64,000 nt of DNA, from NCBI RefSeq assembly GCF_900104455.1, contig NZ_FNHB01000002.1, positions 124,001 to 188,000 of the forward strand. The letters run 5' to 3'. Position numbers and translations under genes: made by a program. Source of the stretch: Dendrosporobacter quercicolus. GTDB taxonomy: Bacteria; Bacillota; Negativicutes; DSM-1736; Dendrosporobacteraceae. The notes below the pieces were generated by a model. That model had not been told where the DNA came from, made no database searches, and was given only the letters and a program-made list of their open reading frames with translations. This document shows positions 45,185 through 53,159 of this stretch, in pieces. Every line of letters starts with the position of its first letter. The stretch's first letter is position 1.

Positions 45185-47203
45185 ATGCCGCCAATTGCCA
45201 AAGCTGTGAAGGGAAGTCTTATTTTGCCGTTCAACTGGGAACATTTTTACGAAAACGTTCAGCAGGACTTAAAACTTTTGCTGTTTTTAGTTGGGGTCAT
45301 CTGCCTGTTTAGGGCAGTCTTCATTCTGGTTATGCATCACTATCTGAGAGAATTGACTGTTTTTTCAGATATTTTAACAGCTTGCTATTACGGGTTGCGG
45401 ATTAGCCTCAAGAGCGCCGGTTTGCTGGCGCTGCTGTCGTTTTTTCTATGCTTAGGCTGGCAGCTTGCCGTTAAACGCAGCCCCAACCGGCTCCGCCTGA
45501 TGCTTGGAACTTTTTATGTAGGCTTGCTCAGCCTGCTGTTTTATGCCAGGATGCCTTATTATGAGCAATTTCATATGGGCTTTAACCAATTGATATTCAA
45601 TACCTTTCAGGAGGATGGCTATGCTTTATTCTATACCCTGCTCGAACAGTACAATTTGCTGCCCCGGCTTGTGCTGGCCGGGCTGACGGCCTGGCTGCTG
45701 CGCCAAGCCCTGCGGGGCTGGCTGTTTTACAGGATCATTCCCTGGCCGCGCTTTTCCCGCAAGTATCAAAACATTGCCGTTCGGGCGGCTTTTCTGCTTC
45801 TTGTCTATCAGTTGACTGTTTTTATCCGGTTTGGCGGCAGCATGACTTATGCCGATAATATTGACTGGGAGAACTCCGGCATTACCGGGGATCAGTTGTT
45901 AAATGAAGCTGTGCTGGATGATCTTCAGGCCTTGTACCGGGCGTACGAATTGCATGAGCGGATGCTGAGCTCAACGGGCCTTGCCGTTGACCCGGCCCGG
46001 ATGGCCGGGTATGGGCGGCATTTATCCGGTAAGCAAACAACAACAGAGGATTTGGACGAATACCTGAAAAAATCGGCCAGGGGGGCGATCGTCAAGCAAC
46101 CGGCCCACATCTTCCTGATTATTGCGGAGAGTTATGCCAATTGGCCGCTGCTGCCGCAGTATGCCGATTTGAACATTGCCAATGGACTCAAGGCCATTAT
46201 TGCCCGGCAGGATGCCGCGTATGTGCGGGCCATGCTGCCTAACGGGATGAGCACGATTTCCGGCGTGCTGGGCATAACGACCGGCTTTACCGATGCCAAT
46301 CTGTATTTAAATTGCATTCCGGAAGGCTATCGCGAGCAATTTCCCACTGCTATTGCACCGCAACTGAAACGTCTTGGCTATCAGCCAAGGTTTTGGTATG
46401 CCGGTCCAAGCTCCTGGGAGCGGGTTAAGGATTTCGTTCTGGCCCAGGGGTTTGAAGAATTTTACGGCAGGGGCGATTATCCCAGCGCGGCCGGCAATGT
46501 ATGGGGCAGTGACGACAAATACCTGTTTGACGCGGTATTGGCCGGTACAAAAGATCAGCCGCCAACCTTCAACGTTATTTTAACGGTTTCCAATCATGCC
46601 CCATATACGGTGGACCTGGCGGCGGAAGGTTTTGAACCGGAAAAAATAAGGGCCGGGCTGCCGGATAAATTGAAAGCGAATCAGGAATTCATTAAACAGC
46701 TGGGGCATTTCTGGTATGCTGACCAAATGCTGGCCCAATTCGTAGCCAGGGCGCGCAGCCGTTATCCGGACAGTCTTTTCCTTATTGTAGGCGATCATGC
46801 GGACCGGCTGAATATTGAAACCAGTCCCGGGCTGTATGAGCGGTATGGCATTCCGCTGGTTGTTTGCGGGCCAGGTATCAGTAAAGCTGTTTTTTCCGAA
46901 AAAACCGCCGGCAGCCATATCAATATTGCTCCCACTTTAATTGAACTGGTGGCGCCGGCCGGCTTCTCTTATTACTCGGTGGGGGCCAGCCTGACCGGCG
47001 GCAATCCTGTGGGGATAAATTACGGTTTCTGGATAACCGGCGAGTATATTGGCAGGGATGAAAACGGACCGGTTGAGCCAATTCACGGCGATAGGACCGC
47101 CGGACCAGCGCCGGGCTGGACGCAACTAGAACAGGAGATCGATTGTTTGCGGGCAGTCTCCTGGTGGCGGATGAAAAATGGCGGCACGCTTAATTCGCGT
47201 TAG
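45185..47203 (+). CDS. LTA-synthase-like membrane sulfatase
   Basis: 672 aa. Five N-terminal spans (up to about residue 210), then an extracytoplasmic alkaline-phosphatase-fold domain. The nucleophile region reads PNGMSTISGVLG, where Ser/Thr would be the attacking residue, and LIVGDHADRLN supplies metal ligands. Members of this family transfer phosphoglycerol or phosphoethanolamine to cell-surface polymers. In a diderm the target could be lipopolysaccharide or a membrane glycan (inference). Ribosome site is weak, so the ATG at 45185 is uncertain. Its end overlaps the convergent MFS gene by 14 nt. Confidence 0.82.
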   Translation: MPPIAKAVKGSLILPFNWEHFYENVQQDLKLLLFLVGVICLFRAVFILVMHHYLRELTVFSDILTACYYGLRISLKSAGLLALLSFFLCLGWQLAVKRSPNRLRLMLGTFYVGLLSLLFYARMPYYEQFHMGFNQLIFNTFQEDGYALFYTLLEQYNLLPRLVLAGLTAWLLRQALRGWLFYRIIPWPRFSRKYQNIAVRAAFLLLVYQLTVFIRFGGSMTYADNIDWENSGITGDQLLNEAVLDDLQALYRAYELHERMLSSTGLAVDPARMAGYGRHLSGKQTTTEDLDEYLKKSARGAIVKQPAHIFLIIAESYANWPLLPQYADLNIANGLKAIIARQDAAYVRAMLPNGMSTISGVLGITTGFTDANLYLNCIPEGYREQFPTAIAPQLKRLGYQPRFWYAGPSSWERVKDFVLAQGFEEFYGRGDYPSAAGNVWGSDDKYLFDAVLAGTKDQPPTFNVILTVSNHAPYTVDLAAEGFEPEKIRAGLPDKLKANQEFIKQLGHFWYADQMLAQFVARARSRYPDSLFLIVGDHADRLNIETSPGLYERYGIPLVVCGPGISKAVFSEKTAGSHINIAPTLIELVAPAGFSYYSVGASLTGGNPVGINYGFWITGEYIGRDENGPVEPIHGDRTAGPAPGWTQLEQEIDCLRAVSWWRMKNGGTLNSR

Positions 47204-48362
47204 CCGGCAGCCGTTTGTGCAATAAGATGAGATACAAGCCCAGCGCCAGCAAAATCAGCGCTGCCGAGCAGCCGTAGATATAGGTGAAGCCAAGCTTTTC
47301 AGCTACGACACCCCAGATGATCGCCCCCAGGCCGATGCCGGTGTCCATTGCCGACATAAAAGTCGCATTGGCCGCACCCCGGCGTTCCGGGCGGGTTAAA
47401 GTAATGGCGATTGCGTTCAAAATCGGCTGAACCGAGCCGAAACCCAGGCCATACAGTACGGCCGCAATTAAAAAGCCGGTCAGCGAGGTTGCGAACAGCA
47501 GTACCAGTAAAGCCGCCGCCAATAAGAGCATTCCGGGCAGTAAAACAGCGGAGAAGCCAAATTTGTCCGCCGACCTGCCCATCAATGGTCTGGTGAGCAG
47601 TAAAGCCAGGGCGAAAGTTGTAAAAAATACGCCGCTGTCAGCAACTCCCCGGAAAGCGGCATAGGCCGGCAGGAAGGTTAAAATACCGCCATAGGTAAAA
47701 GAGACCAGCAGCAGTACCAGTGAGGGCGGTACTGCTGTTTTCTCAATCATTACGCCCCGGCGGGCAGTTTTGCCGATCCCCGGAGCCGGGTGCTCCCCCT
47801 TGATCAAGCAGGCGGTTGCCAAACCCAGCGCTGCCAGGCCAGCCGCCAGAGCAAACAGGCTGGAATAGCCGGATTGGGCGGTAAGATAGAGCCCCCAGGC
47901 CGGTCCAACCGACATGGCCGCCGTGGAGGCCATGCCAAAATAGGCCATTCCTTCAGCCCGGCGGGCAGCCGGAATAACATCAGAAGCAATTGTGCCGGTG
48001 GCGGTGGTTGTGGCGCTCCAGCCGATGCCTTGCAGCAGCCGGATAGCCAGCAGAACGATAATCAGTGTGGTTCCGCTGTAGGCGGCGGTTGTAACGGCAA
48101 AAATGGCCATGCCCGCCAGCAGGATATTTTTACGCCCGGTATGATCCAGCAGGTTGCCAAACCACGGCCGGAAGGCCACTGCCGCCAGCGTGAATATTCC
48201 GACGATCAGGCCGGCCATCGACTGGCTGCCGCTCATGTCCTGCGCATATAACGGCAGCGTGGGCAGCAGCATATACATGGCGGTAAATACCAGGAAATTA
48301 ACCGCAATGACCAATAGGAAGTCTTTGGACCAAAGCTTAGCAGTGGCGATTGGCTGATTCAT
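47190..48362 (-). CDS. MFS transporter
   Basis: 390 aa, twelve membrane spans, with the loop 2-3 motif GNLLDHTGRKN and the repeat RPLMGRSADKFG in the second half. Probable drug or metabolite exporter; no closer family can be named. GGAGGG about 9 nt before the ATG. Convergent with the sulfatase gene. Confidence 0.88.
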   Translation of the reverse strand: MNQPIATAKLWSKDFLLVIAVNFLVFTAMYMLLPTLPLYAQDMSGSQSMAGLIVGIFTLAAVAFRPWFGNLLDHTGRKNILLAGMAIFAVTTAAYSGTTLIIVLLAIRLLQGIGWSATTTATGTIASDVIPAARRAEGMAYFGMASTAAMSVGPAWGLYLTAQSGYSSLFALAAGLAALGLATACLIKGEHPAPGIGKTARRGVMIEKTAVPPSLVLLLVSFTYGGILTFLPAYAAFRGVADSGVFFTTFALALLLTRPLMGRSADKFGFSAVLLPGMLLLAAALLVLLFATSLTGFLIAAVLYGLGFGSVQPILNAIAITLTRPERRGAANATFMSAMDTGIGLGAIIWGVVAEKLGFTYIYGCSAALILLALGLYLILLHKRLPANAN

Positions 48363-48455
48363 CGCAAATAGCCCTCCATCCTGTAAGACATTAACTTTGG
48401 GATAGATTAACGCTGCGGGGTTCTTTCCTGTGCTGGCAATCCGGGCACTGCCGGC

Positions 48456-49247
48456 TTACCAGTTAAGCCGGTTTAGAAACCCGCGAACCAGTTCGGCGAA
48501 GCGTTCCGGCTGGCAAAGGTTGGTGGGGTCTATGGAATTGGTGATGACATACAGTTCGGAGTCTCTGATTTTTTGCATGGCGCGCTGCATCAGACGAAGG
48601 CTTATTGCCAAAGCGCTGCCGACAATGCCGAGGACCGGGCAGTTCAATTGGTGAAGCCGTCTGGTGTGGTTAGCCCGCAGCAGGGCAAATTGCTGCAATA
48701 CCGTTTCCCGTTTGCGCAGGTTTTTAGCGATATGGGCAATATGGCGCGCGGCCAGCGGCCAGCGCCGGTATTGGCGCCTGATTGCCGACAGCAGCAGGGG
48801 CAAGGGCAGGTAAATCAGCCAGAAAGCGGCGCAAAGGCTAATTAAAATGAGCCTTTCCTTCACACTGACCGGCTCGGTATCGCCGGCTGAGTCGACAATA
48901 ATCACCGCCCGGACTTTTTCAGGATAACGTAAAGCAAAATGACAGGTGACTACGCCGCCGTAGGAAACACCGCAGACTACAGCACGGGGTACACCCAGGC
49001 AATCCATTAAATCGGCGATATCATCGCATTGACGGTCAAGCAGGCCGGCGACAGGGCCGGTCAGACGTCCTGACCGGCCGCTGCCCCGCAAATCGGGGCA
49101 GATAACCCGGTGCGTCGGGCTGAATTCCGTTATTTGCGGTTCAAACATTTTGCCGCTGGCGCCCAGGCCGTGAATGAATATCAGCGGCTTGCCGTCGCCG
49201 TCATCAGAATAAAATAAGCTTGTTTTCGCGGTTTTTAACAATGGCAT
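48456..49247 (-). CDS. Alpha/beta hydrolase with altered catalytic triad
   Basis: 263 aa. Oxyanion HGLGASG, nucleophile elbow GVSYGG (Ser present) and LRGSGRSG are typical. The acid usually found in the VGSxD turn is not there (VGSALAI). Near the end, where the His should be (GHxxxxxxPExF), the sequence reads DPTNLCQPERF. A membrane-like hydrophobic segment (ILISLCAAFWLIYLPLPLLL, about residues 133-152) sits in the cap. Either inactive or using other residues. Starts with an ATG behind a weak AAGGAAA site. Same direction as the MFS gene. Confidence 0.85.
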   Translation of the reverse strand: MPLLKTAKTSLFYSDDGDGKPLIFIHGLGASGKMFEPQITEFSPTHRVICPDLRGSGRSGRLTGPVAGLLDRQCDDIADLMDCLGVPRAVVCGVSYGGVVTCHFALRYPEKVRAVIIVDSAGDTEPVSVKERLILISLCAAFWLIYLPLPLLLSAIRRQYRRWPLAARHIAHIAKNLRKRETVLQQFALLRANHTRRLHQLNCPVLGIVGSALAISLRLMQRAMQKIRDSELYVITNSIDPTNLCQPERFAELVRGFLNRLNW

Positions 49248-49521
49248 GGCAGTTTCCTTTTGGTTGGTGCTATTATTGTGCCGTTAAAAGCCGGAGTTCA
49301 TGCTCAATATCCCCAAATAAGGGTCTGGTAATCGGCCAAGTCCAAAGCCGGGGGTTGAACTGCGCCTAGTTTAATTATACCATAATGCGGCCATTGTCTG
49401 CCTGTCTTTAGCCGGCTGCCGGAGAAAATGAATTGTACAGATAACAGCGCACGGTGTAAAATAAGTATAATGATAAACAAGCGGCTGCTCTCGCGCAGCG
49501 GCAATTTGGGGAGGTAACGCC

Positions 49522-50496
49522 ATGCGACCAAAAGTCTTTATTTCCGGATTGATACCGCAGCTTGCGTATGAATTGCTGTCACAGGAATTTGATGTGACCA
49601 TGCACCCTGATCTGCGGCTATTGTCCAAGGCTGAAATTATCGCCGGGTTGGCCGGCGCGGATGCTTTGCTGTCCTTACTTTCGGATCATATCGACGCCGA
49701 GATTATTCAGTCCAACCCCGGGTTAAAAATTATCGCCAATTACGGGGCCGGTTTTAATAACATTGATGTGGCTGCCGCCAGCGCCCGCAAAATACCGGTG
49801 ACCAACACACCGCAGGTTTCTACCAATGCCACGGCGGACTTAACCTGGGGGCTGATGCTGGCCGTGGCCCGCCGGATTGTGGAAGGCGACAAGAATACCA
49901 GGGCCGGAAAATTTGGCGGCTGGGCGCCGCTGTATCACTTGGGAACGGAAGTAACGGGAAAAACACTGGGCATTATCGGCATGGGCAATATTGGCAAGGC
50001 CGTGGCCCGCCGGGCGCAGGGATTTGAAATGCCGGTTATTTATTACTCCCGGACCCGCTTAAGCCCGGAGCAGGAACAACAGCTGAATGCCGAATACTGT
50101 GAATTGAAGGATGTCATTGCCAAGGCCGATTTCCTGACGTTTCATGTAAGCTATCATCCTTCGCTGCGCCATTTGATCGGGGCAGAGCAACTGGCAAGCA
50201 TGAAAAGCACGGCGTTTTTGATCAATGCCGCCCGCGGCCCGCTTGTCGATGAACAGGCGCTGTTAACTGCCCTTCAGAATAAAAGCATTGCCGGGGCCGG
50301 ACTGGATGTTTATGAATTTGAGCCTGCGGTTACCGCTGGTCTGGAAGCACTGGACAATGTTGTGCTTTGCCCTCATCTGGGCAATGCCACAGTCGAGACC
50401 CGCGATCAAATGGCCGCTATCGCCGCGAGAAATATTATTGCCGTCCTCAAAGGCCAAAAGCCCATTAACTGTGTAAACCCGGAAATTTATAAATGA
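49522..50496 (+). CDS. D-2-hydroxyacid dehydrogenase (glyoxylate/hydroxypyruvate reductase-like)
   Basis: 324 aa NAD(P)H-dependent dehydrogenase. IIGMGNIGKAVA is the dinucleotide site, NAARGPLVDE the catalytic Arg region and LCPHLGNAT the active-site His. Lacks the SerA regulatory domains. Likely reduces glyoxylate or hydroxypyruvate, but phosphite- or lactate-type substrates cannot be excluded. GGGGAGG about 8 nt upstream. A TATAAT at 49466-49471 may be its -10. Confidence 0.9.
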   Translation: MRPKVFISGLIPQLAYELLSQEFDVTMHPDLRLLSKAEIIAGLAGADALLSLLSDHIDAEIIQSNPGLKIIANYGAGFNNIDVAAASARKIPVTNTPQVSTNATADLTWGLMLAVARRIVEGDKNTRAGKFGGWAPLYHLGTEVTGKTLGIIGMGNIGKAVARRAQGFEMPVIYYSRTRLSPEQEQQLNAEYCELKDVIAKADFLTFHVSYHPSLRHLIGAEQLASMKSTAFLINAARGPLVDEQALLTALQNKSIAGAGLDVYEFEPAVTAGLEALDNVVLCPHLGNATVETRDQMAAIAARNIIAVLKGQKPINCVNPEIYK

Positions 50497-50504
50497 ATTA
50501 GGTC

Positions 50505-50547
50505 AAAAAAAGTTCCGGCGTCGCTTTGGCTGCGCCGGAACTTTTTT
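50505..50547. terminator. Bidirectional terminator
   Basis: AAAAAAGTTCCGGCG / CGCCGGAACTTTTTT perfect 15-bp stem. Serves the dehydrogenase gene and, from the other side, the bioB operon. Confidence 0.9.
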
Positions 50548-50622
50548 GTTCATCCAAATTACAGTGCGCCGAATCCTTCCTGAACCCGCTTTGTGCCCTT
50601 CGCGCGGATCAAGCACAGTTCG

Positions 50623-51624
50623 CTATGCCTTGCTGCTCTGGCAGGCCGGCTGCAGGCCCAGGCCGGCAATGGTGTCCAGGTCCCGGCGGGCTCCCCGGCC
50701 GGAAGTGGTCAGGTAATTGCCGATCAGGGCGCCGTTGATGCCCGATAGATAGCCAAGCGGAACCAGCTCGCCGAGACTGTGTTCGCGGCCGCCGGCATAA
50801 CGGATAATTTTGGCCGGCAGGATCAGGCGGAAGATGGCGAAAGTCTGGAGAATTTCCAGCGGTTTGAGGCGGGCGCTGTTTTCCAGCGGTGTCCCCTTAA
50901 TGGGGTTGAGCACGTTAACCGGGACAGAGTCGGCATCAAGCTCTTTCAGGGTGAAGGCCAGTTCAATGCGCTGACGCCAGCTTTCCCCCATGCCGATAAT
51001 GCCGCCTGAACAGACCTGCAGGCCCTGGGCCTTGATTCGTTTAATTGTGGCAATACGGTCTTGATACGTGTGGGTCGTGCAGATTTCCTGAAAGAAACTC
51101 TCGCTGGTTTCGAGGTTATGATGATACCGCGTGATACCGGCGTCCTTCAGCGCTTTTACGTGGTCTTCACGTAAGGTGCCCAGGGAACAGCAGCGGTTCA
51201 GCGCCGTTTCACGGCCGATTCGTTTGATGGCTTTGATAATTTTGTCAAAGTCGGGATCTCCTTCGGCGCCGCAGCCGGCAGTTACAATGCAGAAGCGGGA
51301 AGCGCCGTCCTGTTCGGCCTGCTTGGCGGCAGTGACAATGTCATCTTCGCTCATCAGGGGATATGCGGTGAACTGTACTTCGTTATGGTGAGCCGACTGG
51401 GCGCAGAATTTACAATTTTCCGAGCAGTTGCCCGAACGGGCGCTCACAATTTCACAGGTGTCGACAGCCTTGCCGGTGAACTGTTCCCGGACTTTATTGG
51501 CAACCCCCAGTAAAATGGGAATATCGGCTTCCTCAATTGCGGTAAGGGCCATTGCTTCGTCAAAAGTGAGTTCTTTGCCGCTTAACACCTTTCGGCCAAG
51601 TTCAAAAATTAAATCATAGCTCAT
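50623..51624 (-). CDS. bioB: Biotin synthase (complete ligand set)
   Basis: Radical SAM enzyme that inserts sulfur into dethiobiotin. 333 aa. Radical SAM cluster CSENCKFC; the [2Fe-2S] ligands of the E. coli enzyme are all found: Cys in SRFCIVTAG, Cys in NRCCSLGTL, Cys in LQVCSGG and Arg in IIRYAGGRE. The ATG at 51624 has AAAGGAG 9 nt upstream; an ATG at 51630 is only 3 nt from it. Second gene of a two-bioB operon, 48 nt after its paralogue. Confidence 0.94.
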   Translation of the reverse strand: MSYDLIFELGRKVLSGKELTFDEAMALTAIEEADIPILLGVANKVREQFTGKAVDTCEIVSARSGNCSENCKFCAQSAHHNEVQFTAYPLMSEDDIVTAAKQAEQDGASRFCIVTAGCGAEGDPDFDKIIKAIKRIGRETALNRCCSLGTLREDHVKALKDAGITRYHHNLETSESFFQEICTTHTYQDRIATIKRIKAQGLQVCSGGIIGMGESWRQRIELAFTLKELDADSVPVNVLNPIKGTPLENSARLKPLEILQTFAIFRLILPAKIIRYAGGREHSLGELVPLGYLSGINGALIGNYLTTSGRGARRDLDTIAGLGLQPACQSSKA

Positions 51625-51672
51625 TATCATGATCTCCTTTGTTACTCAGATACCGGTAGCTTTTATCAGGTA

Positions 51673-52653
51673 CTAGGCCGGAAATAAACCGGCATCCGTT
51701 ACCATGGTGAAGTCGGCCGGCGCAGCCCGCCCGGTGAAAGTAAGATAGTGGCCGACAATCAGGCCGTTGACGCCGGACAGCATTAAAGCTCCCTGCATGT
51801 CGCGGAGGTTGATTTCCCGGCCGCCGGCCGGCCGGATAACAACGCCCGGCAGAATAAACCGGAAAATGGCAAAGGTTTTGATACATTCCAGCGGCGTGGG
51901 CGGGACAGACTGCTCCAGGGCCGTGCCTTTGATCGGATTAAGAATATTCAGCGGCACGGAATGCACCCCGATTTCCCGCAGGGTAAACGCCAGGTCAATA
52001 CGGTCCTGCCAACTTTCTCCCAGCCCGATGATGCCTCCGGTGCACAGTTCCAGGCCGGCGGACTGCGCTGCCTGAATTGTTGACAGACGGTCCTCAAAGG
52101 AGTGGGTGGTACAGATTTCGGGATAGAAACGGCGGCTGGTTTCAAGATTATGGGCATAGCGCCGGACTCCGGCGGCGGCCAGTATTTTCGCCTGATCAGG
52201 AGTAATGGCGCCAAGGTTGGCGCAGACCGACAGGTCTGTTTCCCGGTGAATTGCCTGAATAGCGGCGACAATGGCCAAAAACAGCGACTGGTTATCCATT
52301 CCCCTGCCGCTGGTTACAATGCTGGTGCGCTTGGCGCCGTTCGCCCGGGCCTGCCTGGCGGCATTGACGATAGCCTCGGTTGACAGTAGCGGATGGGCGG
52401 CTATGGCTGTCTGGTGATGAACAGACTGGGCGCAAAACTTACAGTTTTCAGAGCAGCGTCCTGTACGGGCGCTGATAATGCCGCACATATCAACTGTATT
52501 TCCGGCGAACTGTTGCCGGATTTTGTTGGCGTAAGCGGCTAGCAACGGGATATCCTGGTTTACCGTTGCCGTCAGCGCCAACGCTTCTTCAGAGGTGATG
52601 AACCGGCCGTTCAGAACTTTTTCCCCTAAATCGACAATGTCCAGTGCGTTCAG
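51673..52653 (-). CDS. bioB: BioB paralogue lacking one [2Fe-2S] cysteine, apparent CTG start
   Basis: 326 aa. Radical SAM motif CSENCKFC is intact. Of the [2Fe-2S] ligands, Cys in SVCANLGAI, Cys in ELCTGG and Arg in IRPAGGRE are present, but the first reads KRTSIVTSG, Ser instead of Cys. No ATG, GTG or TTG fits: the long open frame to 52803 runs through the promoter and BirA operator. A CTG at 52653 lies 7 nt after GGGAGGG (52661-52667) and aligns with Met1 of the paralogue. Whether it makes biotin, uses a different auxiliary cluster or has another product is unknown. Confidence 0.85.
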   Translation of the reverse strand: MNALDIVDLGEKVLNGRFITSEEALALTATVNQDIPLLAAYANKIRQQFAGNTVDMCGIISARTGRCSENCKFCAQSVHHQTAIAAHPLLSTEAIVNAARQARANGAKRTSIVTSGRGMDNQSLFLAIVAAIQAIHRETDLSVCANLGAITPDQAKILAAAGVRRYAHNLETSRRFYPEICTTHSFEDRLSTIQAAQSAGLELCTGGIIGLGESWQDRIDLAFTLREIGVHSVPLNILNPIKGTALEQSVPPTPLECIKTFAIFRFILPGVVIRPAGGREINLRDMQGALMLSGVNGLIVGHYLTFTGRAAPADFTMVTDAGLFPA

Positions 52654-52690
52654 GTTCAGACCCTCCCTTCGGTCCGGTAGTTTAATCGTG

Positions 52691-52728
52691 CATATGTTAA
52701 CCGTTAAAATTATTTTGGTTAACATATA
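52691..52728. promoter_or_regulatory. BirA operator of the bioB pair
   Basis: CATATGTTAACC (52691-52702), 14-nt spacer, GGTTAACATAT (52717-52727): 11 of 12 arm positions pair. Matches the known BirA site form TTAACC-N14-GGTTAA. It overlaps the expected start of transcription, so biotinyl-AMP-bound BirA should repress. Confidence 0.92.
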
Positions 52729-52729
52729 T

Positions 52730-52759
52730 ATCATACAAGCTTGAATACCTGCTTGTAAA
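52730..52759 (-). promoter_or_regulatory. Promoter of the bioB operon
   Basis: Minus strand: TTTACA (52759-52754), 18-nt spacer, TATGAT (52735-52730), immediately upstream of the BirA operator. Confidence 0.75.
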
Positions 52760-52923
52760 TAGAAAGCAGGAAAAAATCTGCAGGCAGACCAGTGCCGCGC
52801 CAAGCTTGAAAATGCAAGTGAATAGGCAGCGGTATCTGCACAATTCGGGTTGCTGGGGTGCCGGAGTACGGCCGTAAACGCGAAAATCAGGCTGCAATTT
52901 GCTATTTCAATGAAAGAGAAGTA

Positions 52924-52952
52924 TTGACTTTATCCATAGGGAGTGGTATTAT
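52924..52952 (+). promoter_or_regulatory. Promoter of the SAM-I operon
   Basis: TTGACT (52924-52929), 17-nt spacer, TATTAT (52947-52952), about 25 nt before the riboswitch. Confidence 0.8.
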
Positions 52953-52977
52953 CAATTTTGTAACAAAAAAATCTAAG

Positions 52978-53138
52978 CTCTTATCTAGAGAGGTCGAGGG
53001 ACTGGCCCGATGACGCCCGGCAACCGGCAGTAATGTAGTGGTGCCAAATCCAGCAGGATTGTTACATCCTGAGAGATGAGAGGAAAGTTGTAACACGCAG
53101 GTGTGAACTCTTTTCCTCACGGAAAAGAGTTTTTTTTA
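52978..53138 (+). promoter_or_regulatory. SAM-I (S-box) riboswitch with terminator
   Basis: Aptamer 52978-53082: P1 CTCTTATC/GATGAGAG, then the conserved GGGACTGGCCCGATG and GCCCGGCAACC. The 3' P1 strand and its GAGGAAAG tail can pair with the 5' half of the terminator (antiterminator). Terminator: AACTCTTTTCC/GGAAAAGAGTT at 53106-53130 with eight T residues. Bound SAM ends transcription; low SAM lets the met operon be read. Confidence 0.96.
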
Positions 53139-53159
53139 GTTTTTGAAAGGATGGATCGC

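Noticed and set aside
49433-49471. TTGTAC and TATAAT as a promoter for the 2-hydroxyacid dehydrogenase
   Set aside because: The spacer is 27 nt; only the -10 is plausible.
52654-52803. Long N-terminal extension of the upstream bioB
   Set aside because: The stretch contains the promoter and the BirA operator, so it is not transcribed as coding sequence.
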